Assembly: GCA_048213135.1 (NCBI GenBank)
Contig: AFZH01021523.1
Location: 1-27,991, forward strand
Length of the DNA: 27,991 nt
Reading direction: 5' to 3'
From: Reclinomonas americana ATCC 50394
Lineage: Eukaryota > Jakobida > Jakobea > Jakobida
Shown here in pieces: positions 8,690-16,489 of the stretch. Position 1 is the first letter of the stretch. Each line of letters opens with the position of its first letter. The notes under the pieces are model-generated. The model had not been told where the DNA came from, did not search any database, and saw only the letters and a program-made list of their open reading frames with translations. Made by a program: the position numbers and the translations under genes.

Positions 8690-9523
8690 ATGCCATTGCT
8701 GGATCGGATCGGTGTTGATATCGGAGGCAAGCTTGCTGTCGAGGACGCTGTCGAGGCGGCCAGGCAGAAAAGCATCAAGTTCATCGATATTCAGCTCGAT
8801 ATCGGCGAAAACAGAATCGATCTGTTCGACGATCAGCGCATCGGCCGCCTGCGGGACAGGATTGTCGAAGCGGATCTCGGCGTGGGTCTTCATACCCTGT
8901 CGGCCGTCAACGTGGCCGAATTCTCTCCGTTCCTGTCGGAAGCCGTCGATCGATACATGATGGCTTATGTCGATATGGCAGCAAAGCTGCACGCGCGCCA
9001 TGTCGTCGTCCATGCCGGTTTTCATTTTACGGCTGACAGGGCGCGGCGGATGCAGGCCGGTCGGGATCGCCTCAGCAAAATCACCGAGTATGCCGAGAGG
9101 CGGGGCGTGCTGCTGCTCCTGGAGAATATGAACAAGGAGCCGGACGACGCGGAAGTCCATTATCTCGCCCATTCCGTTGAAGAGTGGCGGTTCTACTTCG
9201 AACAGATCAGGTCAGGCTCGCTCGGCCTGGCGTTCACCGCAAATCACGCGCACATCATGCCCGATGGCGTGGACGGTTTCATCGACGCCATCCCGATGGA
9301 TCGCGTGGGCGAGGTGCGGCTCGCGGATTGCTGGCGCAATGGCAAAGAGGAGCACCTCATGGTCGGCGAGGGCGATTTCGACTTCGCCGCGATGTTCAAT
9401 CGGCTCGAGGGTGGCGGCTTCAAGGGGCCATACGTTGCCGCGTTCGTGTCGTTGGAGGCCATGGTCGCCGCGAGGTCGCAGTTGGTGGCGATGGCCGCCG
9501 GGGCAGGCGTCGACGTCTCCTGA
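8690..9523 (+). CDS. Xylose-isomerase-like TIM-barrel protein (sugar phosphate isomerase/epimerase family)
   Basis: Product of 277 residues from an ATG with GGGAGAAG upstream. It shows the AP-endonuclease-2/xylose isomerase-like barrel: GVGLHTLS (His 68), ARHVVVHAGFHF (His 108), LLLLENMNKE (probable metal Glu 145), and AFTANHAHIM (H186, H188). The Asp that normally precedes the fourth-strand His is Thr here (position 183), a variation I believe occurs in some subfamilies. Likely an isomerase or epimerase acting on a sugar or hydroxy-oxo acid, with a divalent metal, in the cytoplasm. It follows the FAD dehydrogenase by 164 bases on the same strand and may be cotranscribed. No specific reaction can be assigned. 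Confidence 0.75.
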   Translation: MPLLDRIGVDIGGKLAVEDAVEAARQKSIKFIDIQLDIGENRIDLFDDQRIGRLRDRIVEADLGVGLHTLSAVNVAEFSPFLSEAVDRYMMAYVDMAAKLHARHVVVHAGFHFTADRARRMQAGRDRLSKITEYAERRGVLLLLENMNKEPDDAEVHYLAHSVEEWRFYFEQIRSGSLGLAFTANHAHIMPDGVDGFIDAIPMDRVGEVRLADCWRNGKEEHLMVGEGDFDFAAMFNRLEGGGFKGPYVAAFVSLEAMVAARSQLVAMAAGAGVDVS

Positions 9524-9561
9524 GCCCTTCGGGGAAGCACCTGCAGCTTTGAGAGTTCGAT

Positions 9562-9592
9562 CGATTCCGGCGAGCGATATGCGCCGGAATCG
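9562..9592. repeat. Perfect 11-bp inverted repeat (hairpin)
   Basis: CGATTCCGGCG (9562-9572) and CGCCGGAATCG (9582-9592) are exact reverse complements around a 9-base loop. It lies 38 bases after the isomerase-like gene and about 110 bases before the first binding-protein promoter. No T-run follows. It may act as a transcript end or be a REP-like intergenic repeat. Confidence 0.6.
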
Positions 9593-9704
9593 CTTCAGCG
9601 AGAGCGGAAGTGGGGCGCTGCGCCCTCGTTGGCTGCTTCTCCCCTGCATCCCGGCTGCGTGGCCCTGAGGCTGAATGTATCGCCTGAAAACTTCATGGCG
9701 CCTC

Positions 9705-9733
9705 TTGACTTAAGACATATTAATACAAATAAT
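9705..9733 (+). promoter_or_regulatory. Promoter and direct-repeat operator of the first binding-protein gene (site 2)
   Basis: TTGACT at 9705-9710, a 17-base spacer, then AATAAT at 9728-9733 form a good sigma-70-type promoter. The spacer holds the units AAGACATA (9712-9719) and AATACAAA (9722-9729), 10 bp apart, the same motif as at site 1. A regulator bound here would cover the spacer directly. The gene starts at 9789. Confidence 0.65.
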
Positions 9734-9788
9734 CCTCGTGCTCGTTACGGAAATATCCGGGCGGCGGAAAGCCATAGGGGAGAGTCGG

Positions 9789-10853
9789 ATGAAGATGCTT
9801 GCAACAGGTCGGCAGGCTGCGCTCGCTGCGATCACGGCCGCTGGCATGATCTTGAGCCCCGCAATCGCACATGCGCAACGTAGTCTCGAAGGGCAGCAGG
9901 TCGTCCTGTACACGTCCGGCGGGACGCAGCTGGAGACGACGCGCGAACTGGTGATCAAGCCGTTCGAGCAGGAGACCGGCGCCAAGGTCGTCATCGACGA
10001 TTCATGCTGCGCCCGGCTGCAGGCTGCGATGGAGGCCAGGCAGTATGTCGGCGATGTCCTGATCGGAGTCGATCGCGCTGCGCTAATGGCGCGCGACGAC
10101 CGTGGCTTTTTCATTCACGATCCCAGGCTTGAAGAAATCGCGCGCGAAAGGGGCTCTCCTGATCCGCTGCCTTCCAAGGCGATGGTGATCCTGAATCTTT
10201 ATTCTTACGTCATTGCCGCGAAGAACGAGACGCTGCCTCTTCCGCGGAGCTGGATCGAATTCTGGGATACGCAACGGTTTCCGGGGTCACGTGGTCTCAA
10301 CCGAACCGTTCCGCAGGTTCAAGTCGAGGCGGCCTTGCTGGCCGACGGCGTGCCTGCCGACAAGCTCTATCCTCTCGACGTTCCAAGGGCGCTTAAGAAG
10401 CTGTCCGAGCTGAGGGACAAGACTAAACTCATCCTGAATGCGTCGGGCGCCGACCAGATCAACAATCTTGGAACGGGAGAGACCGACTACGCGGTGACCT
10501 ATAGCAACCGCGCCTATCTTGCGAAGCGGGATGGCATCAAGATCAACTTCAGTTTTGCCGACGGCTTCATTGCAGGTAACGGCGGCGCGATCCTGCGGGG
10601 GTCGAAGAATGTCGATGGTGCCGTAGCGCTTCTCCGGTACCATATGCGGCCTGAAGTCCTAGCCCGGTTTGCCGAGCGGACGGGCATGTCTCCCGCCTAC
10701 AAGGCCTCGGCCGACATGATCGAGCCGCAGTATCGGGCGCTCATGGCGACGACGCCCGAAAATCTCCAGCTTCAGCACATGTTGAATGATGAATACTGGC
10801 AGAAGAATCTGACATCCGTAGCCGAGAAATGGATCGGATGGTCGGCGCAGTAA
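9789..10853 (+). CDS. ABC transporter periplasmic binding protein, paralogue 1
   Basis: Product of 354 residues from the ATG at 9789 with GGGGAGAG upstream (an in-frame start at 9738 lies inside the leader and is disfavoured). Residues 1-29 form a Sec signal peptide ending in AHA before QRSLEGQQ. The mature protein has the spermidine/putrescine-opine-phosphonate (POPT) binding-protein layout: VVLYTSGGTQLETTRELVIKPFEQETGAKV at the N-terminus, then a GADQINNLGTGETDYAV...SNR block that is shared by all three paralogues. A vicinal pair C73-C74 (DDSCC) is unusual and also conserved in the three. It is the most diverged of the three and has its own promoter. It should deliver ligand to the permease at 13478-15283. 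The ligand is unknown. Confidence 0.85.
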   Translation: MKMLATGRQAALAAITAAGMILSPAIAHAQRSLEGQQVVLYTSGGTQLETTRELVIKPFEQETGAKVVIDDSCCARLQAAMEARQYVGDVLIGVDRAALMARDDRGFFIHDPRLEEIARERGSPDPLPSKAMVILNLYSYVIAAKNETLPLPRSWIEFWDTQRFPGSRGLNRTVPQVQVEAALLADGVPADKLYPLDVPRALKKLSELRDKTKLILNASGADQINNLGTGETDYAVTYSNRAYLAKRDGIKINFSFADGFIAGNGGAILRGSKNVDGAVALLRYHMRPEVLARFAERTGMSPAYKASADMIEPQYRALMATTPENLQLQHMLNDEYWQKNLTSVAEKWIGWSAQ

Positions 10854-10945
10854 GCGCCGACCGTTGGACCGGCAGGAGAAGCGCCGTGCGAACGGCATGG
10901 GCCAGGGCGCACAACGCGTCGTGAGGGGGCGGCGAAGTCTGGCCC

Positions 10946-10975
10946 GATACGGGTCCGATACAAGCCCGAAACACG
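10946..10975 (+). promoter_or_regulatory. Direct-repeat operator upstream of the second binding-protein gene (site 3)
   Basis: Units GATACGGG (10946-10953), GATACAAG (10957-10964) and the weaker GAAACACG (10968-10975) recur every 11 bp. The centre unit matches the one before the third binding-protein gene, at nearly the same distance from the start codon (97 versus 95 bases). No clear -35 hexamer accompanies it, so the promoter may be weak or the site may be relict. Confidence 0.45.
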
Positions 10976-11053
10976 TCATCGCAGATCGCGCCGCTCGACA
11001 TATCGGGGAGGCGTCGACGAAGCGGCCATTGCCGCAGAAGTACGAGGAGTCAA

Positions 11054-12112
11054 ATGACTACGACTATTCGCAGAACTGTATTCCTGGTGAAGTTTGCAGC
11101 AGCGCTGGCGCTTCTTCCTCAGACGGCCGGCGCAGCTAACAGGCCGCTCGAAGGGCAGCAGATCGTGCTGTATACCTTCGGCGGAACGCAGCTGGAGACG
11201 ACGCGCGAACTGGTGATCAAGCCGTTCGAGGAGGAAACTGGGGCGAAGGTTGTTGTCGATGACTCTTGCTGCACGCGGCTGAACGCGTCGACGGAGGCGG
11301 GGCAGTTCATCGGCGACGTGATTATTGGAATCGATCAGAGCAGCATGCTTGCGCGCGCCGATCGCGGGCAGTTCTTGTCCGATCCGCGCCTCGAAAAGAT
11401 CGCCCGTGATTATGGTGTTCCCGAGAATTACCTCTCGAAGACAAGTATCGTTCTGCATAGCTATTCGTACGTCATGGCGGCCAGGGAAGGTTTGGTCTTG
11501 CCAAAAAGCTGGGCTGAGTTCTGGGACCGGCAGAAGTTTCCGGGAAGCCGGGGTCTCAATCGCATTTCGCCGAATGTGCAGCTCGAGGCGGGGGTGCTCG
11601 CCGCTGGCGTCGATCCTGACAAGCTCTATCCGATCGATGCGGATCTCGCTTTCAAGAGCCTGACGGATCTGAGGAATTCGGGCAAGACGATCTTCAATGC
11701 CTCGGGCGCCGATCAGATCAACAATCTCGGCACGGGAGAGACGGATTATGCGGTGGCCTATAGCAACCGCCTCTATCTGGCCAGAAAAGAAGGCATCAAA
11801 GTCAATTTCACCTATGGCGGCGGCTTTATCGTCGGCAATGGCGGTGCCATTCTGAAGGGCGCCAAGAATGTCGACGGTGCGGTTGCTTTCCTTGCCTATC
11901 ACATGAGGCCGGAGGTGCTGGCTCGTTTTGCCGAGCGGACGGGGATGTCCCCGTCTTATGAGTGCGCGGCGCAGATGATCGACTCGAAATATCGTGACTT
12001 GCTGCCGACATCTCCCGAAAATGCAAAGAGGCAGCGCTATCTCGATGTCGGATACTGGCACCAGAACTTCATCAAGCTGAACGACCGCTGGGTGAACTGG
12101 TTGGCTCAATAG
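11054..12112 (+). CDS. ABC transporter periplasmic binding protein, paralogue 2
   Basis: Product of 352 residues with GAGGAG 5 bases before the ATG. Signal peptide to about residue 27 (LLPQTAGA before ANRPLEGQQ). It is very similar along its whole length to paralogue 3 (same length, differences mostly single residues), and more distantly to paralogue 1. It carries the same vicinal Cys pair (C72-C73 in DDSCCTRL) and the GADQINNLGTGETDYAVAYSNRLYLA block that belongs to the ligand-binding C-terminal lobe. A hairpin follows the stop. The three genes lie in series before a single permease/ATPase pair, so the paralogues probably give the one importer several ligand specificities or affinities. Confidence 0.85.
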   Translation: MTTTIRRTVFLVKFAAALALLPQTAGAANRPLEGQQIVLYTFGGTQLETTRELVIKPFEEETGAKVVVDDSCCTRLNASTEAGQFIGDVIIGIDQSSMLARADRGQFLSDPRLEKIARDYGVPENYLSKTSIVLHSYSYVMAAREGLVLPKSWAEFWDRQKFPGSRGLNRISPNVQLEAGVLAAGVDPDKLYPIDADLAFKSLTDLRNSGKTIFNASGADQINNLGTGETDYAVAYSNRLYLARKEGIKVNFTYGGGFIVGNGGAILKGAKNVDGAVAFLAYHMRPEVLARFAERTGMSPSYECAAQMIDSKYRDLLPTSPENAKRQRYLDVGYWHQNFIKLNDRWVNWLAQ

Positions 12113-12127
12113 AATCCGGACATGAAA

Positions 12128-12155
12128 CAAGGGGGCGGTGCTGGCCGCCTCCTTG
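12128..12155 (+). terminator. Hairpin after binding-protein paralogue 2
   Basis: Arms CAAGGGGGCGG (12128-12138) and CCGCCTCCTTG (12145-12155) pair over 11 positions with one G-U wobble and a 6-base loop. No T-run follows. It may end the transcript, or protect the binding-protein mRNA from 3' decay. Confidence 0.55.
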
Positions 12156-12249
12156 GTCTGGTGCAGGTGGGGCGCGTTCATCCGGACAGAACGATCGCGG
12201 CGGGTTATCTCCCGGTGCCGCCGGGCACTTCAAGCAAGAACATATCAGC

Positions 12250-12279
12250 TTGACGTGATACAAGAATAAGACATAGCAT
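12250..12279 (+). promoter_or_regulatory. Promoter and direct-repeat operator of the third binding-protein gene (site 4)
   Basis: TTGACG (12250-12255) as -35, and TAGCAT (12274-12279, 18-base spacer) as a possible -10. The spacer contains GATACAAG (12257-12264) and AAGACATA (12268-12275), 11 bp apart. The first ACA core lies 10 bp from the start of TTGAC, as at sites 1 and 2. The start codon is 73 bases downstream. Confidence 0.55.
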
Positions 12280-12351
12280 GACAACTGCTTGTTTCGACGC
12301 TCCGGGAAGCGTCGACGCGCCTGGCAATCGCCGCAAAAAAAGAGGGGTCAA

Positions 12352-13410
12352 ATGACAACCATTACCCGCAGAAGCGTTTCGTTGTTGAAGTTCGCCGCCC
12401 TGCTGGCGTTCGTTCCGCAAATGGCCGGTGCGGCCAACAGGCCGCTCGAAGGACAGCAGATCGTACTTTATACGTTCGGCGGCACGCAGTTGGAGACAAC
12501 GCGCGAACTCGTCATCGCTCCTTTCGAGAAAGAGACCGGCGCGAAGGTCGTCATCGACGACTCTTGCTGCACGCGGCTGAATGCCTCGACCGAGACGGGG
12601 CAATTCATTGGTGATCTGGTGATCGGCCTCGATCAAGGTGGTATGCTTGCGCGCGCCGATCGCGGCCAGCTCGTGTCGGACCCGCGTCTTGAAAAGATCG
12701 CGCGGGATCATGGTGTTCCCGAGAACTACATCTCGAAATCGAACCTTATACTTCACAGCTATTCTTATGTTATCGCTGGTAAGGACAACCTGCCCTTGCC
12801 CAAGAGCTGGGTCGAATTCTGGGACCGTACCAAATTTCCCGGGAGCCGTGGTCTCAACCGCATCTCGCCGACCGTGCAGCTTGAAGCGGGCGCGCTGGCT
12901 GCTGGTGTCAGCCCAGACAAGCTCTACCCGGTCGACGCGGATCTCGCTTTCAAGAGCTTGGGTGCGCTCAGGGCCTCGGGCAAGACGATCTTCAATGCCT
13001 CCGGTGCCGATCAGATCAACAATCTCGGTACGGGAGAGACTGATTACGCGGTGGCCTATAGCAACCGCCTCTACCTGGCCAAGCGAGACGGAATCAAGAT
13101 CAACTTCACTTACGATGACGGCTTCATCGCCGGAAATGGCGGCGCTATCCTGAAGGGCGCCAAGAATATCGATGGTGCTGTTGCTCTGCTTGCCTACCAC
13201 ATGAGGCCGGATGTGCTCGCCCGCTTTGCGGAGCGGACGGGCATGTCTCCTTCCTATCAGAAGTCTGCGGAGATGATCGATCCGAAATATCGCGCATTGC
13301 TACCGACGGCTCCGGAGAACGTAAAGAAGCAGCGCTTCATCGACGTTGGATACTGGCACCAGAACTTCATCAAATTGAACGACCGCTGGGTGAATTGGCT
13401 GGCTCAATAG
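12352..13410 (+). CDS. ABC transporter periplasmic binding protein, paralogue 3
   Basis: Product of 352 residues from the ATG at 12352, which has AGAGGGG 4-5 bases upstream; an earlier in-frame start at 12289 would put the operator region next to the start and disrupt the signal peptide. The signal peptide runs to about residue 27 (VPQMAGA before ANRPLEGQQ). It is nearly collinear with paralogue 2 and keeps the C72-C73 pair and all the lobe motifs. The roughly 50 bases before its start are also similar to those before paralogue 2, showing that the duplication unit included the leader. It is the paralogue closest to the permease and probably the one cotranscribed with it, across a hairpin. Confidence 0.85.
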   Translation: MTTITRRSVSLLKFAALLAFVPQMAGAANRPLEGQQIVLYTFGGTQLETTRELVIAPFEKETGAKVVIDDSCCTRLNASTETGQFIGDLVIGLDQGGMLARADRGQLVSDPRLEKIARDHGVPENYISKSNLILHSYSYVIAGKDNLPLPKSWVEFWDRTKFPGSRGLNRISPTVQLEAGALAAGVSPDKLYPVDADLAFKSLGALRASGKTIFNASGADQINNLGTGETDYAVAYSNRLYLAKRDGIKINFTYDDGFIAGNGGAILKGAKNIDGAVALLAYHMRPDVLARFAERTGMSPSYQKSAEMIDPKYRALLPTAPENVKKQRFIDVGYWHQNFIKLNDRWVNWLAQ

Positions 13411-13431
13411 CATAGGCAGCAAGTGTCAACA

Positions 13432-13455
13432 GGGAGGCGGCGTTGTTCGCCTCCC
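13432..13455 (+). terminator. Hairpin between paralogue 3 and the permease
   Basis: GGGAGGCG (13432-13439) and CGCCTCCC (13448-13455) form a perfect 8-bp GC-rich stem with an 8-base loop, in the 67-base gap before the permease. With no T-run after it, it more likely attenuates read-through or stabilises the 3' end of the binding-protein mRNA, giving more binding protein than permease. Confidence 0.55.
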
Positions 13456-13477
13456 GATTGCCTCGTGGAAGTGAAAC

Positions 13478-15283
13478 GTGACCATTCAAACCGAAAGAAC
13501 CGTGATAGGCGGAGTTGTTCATTCCGGCGCGTCACGAAGCTCGGCGCTTACGTCGAAGTTTAATCTTGCCGGCGCGCTGGGTTGGCCCCTCGTCATCGGA
13601 TTTCTGCTCGTTACGTTCATCGTTCCGCTGGGGCTTGTCGTATCGCGTAGTATCGGTGATCCGATCTATTCCAGTTACCTGGCCGTCGGGCAGAGCGAGT
13701 CAATCCGAACGATCACGTTCCGGACCTTGCGCCTGGGGGCCTTTGTAACGCTGATCTGCCTTCTGATCGGATATCCGGCGGCTTACGCGATGACGAAGCT
13801 CGGCAAGGCCGGCCGTGTGTTTGTCGGCATTCTGATCCTCGTCCCCTTTCTGACATCAAGCCTCGTGCGCACTTACGGGTGGATTGCAATCCTTGGTGTC
13901 AACGGACCCGTTGCGGCGCTGAGTACGTGGCTCGGTTACGGGCGGCAGGGCCTCAACGGCACGTTCTCCGGCTTGGTCATCGCGATGACGCATATGCTAC
14001 TGCCGCTGATGATTATGCCGGTCTTTGCCACCATGGCGGCGATCGACCGGCGCCAGCTCCAGGCGGCTGCGGCCCTGGGCGCGCGGCCTGCGGAGGGTTT
14101 CCTGCGCGTATACGTCCCGCAGACCCTGCCGGGGGTCATTGCCGGAATCCTGCTTGTCTTCATTCTCTCGCTCGGGTTTTTCATCACGCCGGCGCTCATC
14201 GGCGGAAGTCGCGAAACGACGATCGCCCAGATCATATACGTATTCATCAACGAGTTGTTTGACTGGAAGCGCTCGACGGCGCTGGCCGTGATCCTTCTTC
14301 TCGTCGTCGCGTTGCTGCTGGTGATCGCCGGCCGGTTCATCTCCCTCGAGGCGGCGTTCGGGCTAAAGCGCGCTTCGGCTCATTCCCGGGCGCGGCCTGG
14401 CCGAAACCTTCGATCCGGAGGGATTGCGAAACAGGTTGGGCGGCTTGTTTCATACCTGCCGCTTCAGCAGCATTTGTCCCGCGTCGCTCATGCCTTCCTT
14501 TGGTTCGCGATGGTCATCCTCCTGCTGCCCATCGCCTACGTCATCCTCGTATCGTTCCAGCCCCTTCGCCTGCTGGCCCTTCCCAGCGAGGGCTTCTCTC
14601 TGAACTGGTATCGCGTCGTCTTCAGCAAGGACGAGTGGTTCACAGCCGCCCGGAACAGCCTAGGCATTGCGCTGATTTCGACGGCGATCTCCATGTCGGC
14701 CGGCTTGTTTCTGGCGCTTCAATCGCAGCGCCTGAAGACCTTCGGGAGGCTGGCGGTCGCGGCTGGAGCCATCGGGCCGCTGGCATTGCCTCATATCGTT
14801 CTGGCCATCGGCATCTACGGCGTCTTCATCCAGCTCGGCTGGGTAGGAAACATGGCCGCGATCGCGCTTGCTCACGCAGCCTTCGCCCTTCCTTACACGT
14901 TCATCAACGTGGCGAACGGCCTCGCGAGCTATGACACGCGCCTGGATCAGGCCGCGCAGAGCCTCGGCGCGCGACCCTGGACAGTGCTGCGCCGCATCAA
15001 GATTCCGCTGCTGCAGGCGTCGGTTCTCACCGCCGTTGCGCTCGCCTTCCTCACATCCTTCGACGAGCTGGTCGTCACGCTGTTCATCGCCGGCCCCTCG
15101 CTGCCGACCCTGCCGGTGCGGATGTGGGCGGGTACGTCCCAGAACATCAGCCCGGAGCTCGCAGTCGTCGGCACGCTCCTCATGCTGTTCGCCGGGATCG
15201 TGTTTGGAACGCTTAAACTTGCCCCGAGGCTCAGCCGGTCAGCCCGGAGCGCGGCGCCGAATTCTCTCGAACAGGGAGCCTGA
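13478..15283 (+). CDS. ABC transporter permease with two fused transmembrane domains
   Basis: Product of 601 residues from a GTG at 13478, with GGAAG upstream; no ATG in frame gives the full N-terminus. Two binding-protein-dependent permease modules lie in one chain: residues about 30-290 and about 335-595, each with about six hydrophobic segments. Each carries its own EAA loop contacting the ATPase: QAAAALGARPAEGFLRVYVP (about 195-214) and QAAQSLGARPWTVLRRIKIP (about 491-510). The linker (about 295-330) is basic and Ser/Arg-rich. In PotB/PotC-type systems these are normally two proteins, so this is a fusion that would allow one chain to form the membrane channel. It follows the three binding proteins and is followed 5 bases later by the ATPase gene. 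Confidence 0.9.
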   Translation: MTIQTERTVIGGVVHSGASRSSALTSKFNLAGALGWPLVIGFLLVTFIVPLGLVVSRSIGDPIYSSYLAVGQSESIRTITFRTLRLGAFVTLICLLIGYPAAYAMTKLGKAGRVFVGILILVPFLTSSLVRTYGWIAILGVNGPVAALSTWLGYGRQGLNGTFSGLVIAMTHMLLPLMIMPVFATMAAIDRRQLQAAAALGARPAEGFLRVYVPQTLPGVIAGILLVFILSLGFFITPALIGGSRETTIAQIIYVFINELFDWKRSTALAVILLLVVALLLVIAGRFISLEAAFGLKRASAHSRARPGRNLRSGGIAKQVGRLVSYLPLQQHLSRVAHAFLWFAMVILLLPIAYVILVSFQPLRLLALPSEGFSLNWYRVVFSKDEWFTAARNSLGIALISTAISMSAGLFLALQSQRLKTFGRLAVAAGAIGPLALPHIVLAIGIYGVFIQLGWVGNMAAIALAHAAFALPYTFINVANGLASYDTRLDQAAQSLGARPWTVLRRIKIPLLQASVLTAVALAFLTSFDELVVTLFIAGPSLPTLPVRMWAGTSQNISPELAVVGTLLMLFAGIVFGTLKLAPRLSRSARSAAPNSLEQGA

Positions 15284-15288
15284 AGATT

Positions 15289-16428
15289 ATGGCCGAGAAC
15301 AACAATGACATCCGCCCGGGTGCCAGCGGCAACCTCATTCTGCGCTCCGTCTCGAAGAGCTATGGCAACGTTCCGGCGCTGCGCGGGATCTCGCTCGAAA
15401 TCAAGCAGGGCGAGTTCATCGCCCTGCTGGGTCCCAGCGGCTGCGGAAAGACGACGCTCCTGGGTTCGATCGCGGGATTTACCGATATCGACAGCGGTGA
15501 AATCGAGATCGATGGTCGGCGGCTGTCCCGTGCCACGCCGCCCTTCGAGCGCAATCTCGGCGTCGTGTTTCAGCAATACGCGCTGTTCCCGCACATGTCC
15601 GTCAGGCAGAATATCGCTTTCCCCCTGGAAATCCGAAGGCTCTCCTCCGCCACCATCCGCGAGATGGTCGACAAGGCGTTGGCCATGGTCGATCTGGGGC
15701 CATATGAGTCCCGCTTCCCGCGTGAGTTGTCAGGCGGGCAGCAGCAGCGCGTCGCCTTGGCCCGGGCGCTGGTTTACTCACCGCCGGTTCTGCTTCTCGA
15801 CGAGCCGCTGGGGGCGCTTGACCGGCGCCTGCGTGACGCCATGCAGGCCGAGCTCAAGGATCTCCATCGGCGGCTCGGAACCACGTTTGTCTATGTGACC
15901 CATGACCAGGACGAAGCCCTGGCCATGGCCGATCGCGTCGTCATCATGCGCGGCGGCCTCATCGAACAGGTCGGGACGCCGTTCGAGCTCTATGAGCGGC
16001 CGAAGACGGAGTTCGTCGCCAAGTTCGTCGGCGAGTGCAATGTGTTCGACGCCTCCGTCTCTACTCATGCCGGCTCCGGCGCGCTTCGCGATCAGAAATC
16101 CGGCGCGCTATTGCATGTCGGCCCGCACGCGCAGGCTGGCGGCAAGGTTGCTATTCGTCCGGAATGGATTCAGGTCGCTTCCGTCGGGGCGACAAGCGCG
16201 GACGGTGCCGCTGTGCACGCCAGGCTCGTGCAGGATCAATTCCACGGGAGCGACACCCTTCTGACCTTCGAAAGCGCGTTGGGATCGATACAGGCCAGGA
16301 TTTCTCATGCTGCGCGCAGGAGTCTGGATCTCGAAGCGAAGGAGTTCGCCTTGTCCTGGGATCCGCATGCCACGGTTATCGTCGAGCCTGCGCCACATGA
16401 GGGTGGGAATCTCGCAAAAGCAGCTTGA
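15289..16428 (+). CDS. ABC transporter ATP-binding protein, polyamine/iron (PotA/FbpC) type
   Basis: Product of 379 residues starting 5 bases after the permease stop, with AGGGAG upstream. It has all ABC ATPase elements: Walker A GPSGCGKT (about 48-55), Q-loop VVFQQ (about 92-96), signature LSGGQQQR (147-154), Walker B VLLLDEP (167-173), the D-loop GALD and switch VTHDQDEA. The C-terminal 130 residues have the TOBE-domain layout of PotA/MalK-type ATPases. It energises uptake through the fused permease. The next promoter, for the first Ntn hydrolase, begins at about 16444. Confidence 0.93.
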   Translation: MAENNNDIRPGASGNLILRSVSKSYGNVPALRGISLEIKQGEFIALLGPSGCGKTTLLGSIAGFTDIDSGEIEIDGRRLSRATPPFERNLGVVFQQYALFPHMSVRQNIAFPLEIRRLSSATIREMVDKALAMVDLGPYESRFPRELSGGQQQRVALARALVYSPPVLLLDEPLGALDRRLRDAMQAELKDLHRRLGTTFVYVTHDQDEALAMADRVVIMRGGLIEQVGTPFELYERPKTEFVAKFVGECNVFDASVSTHAGSGALRDQKSGALLHVGPHAQAGGKVAIRPEWIQVASVGATSADGAAVHARLVQDQFHGSDTLLTFESALGSIQARISHAARRSLDLEAKEFALSWDPHATVIVEPAPHEGGNLAKAA

Positions 16429-16443
16429 TTGCAACGTATTACT

Positions 16444-16474
16444 TTGTTATAGATACGTAACAATACAAGATAAT
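16444..16474 (+). promoter_or_regulatory. Promoter and direct-repeat operator of the Ntn hydrolase/aminotransferase operon (site 5)
   Basis: GATACGTA (16452-16459) and AATACAAG (16462-16469) recur 10 bp apart. TTGTTA (16444-16449) and GATAAT (16469-16474) could be -35 and -10 with a 19-base spacer. The start codon of the first Ntn hydrolase lies 15 bases after 16474, so any transcript from here has a short leader. Confidence 0.55.
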
Positions 16475-16489
16475 CGGGAAGTAGGCTTC

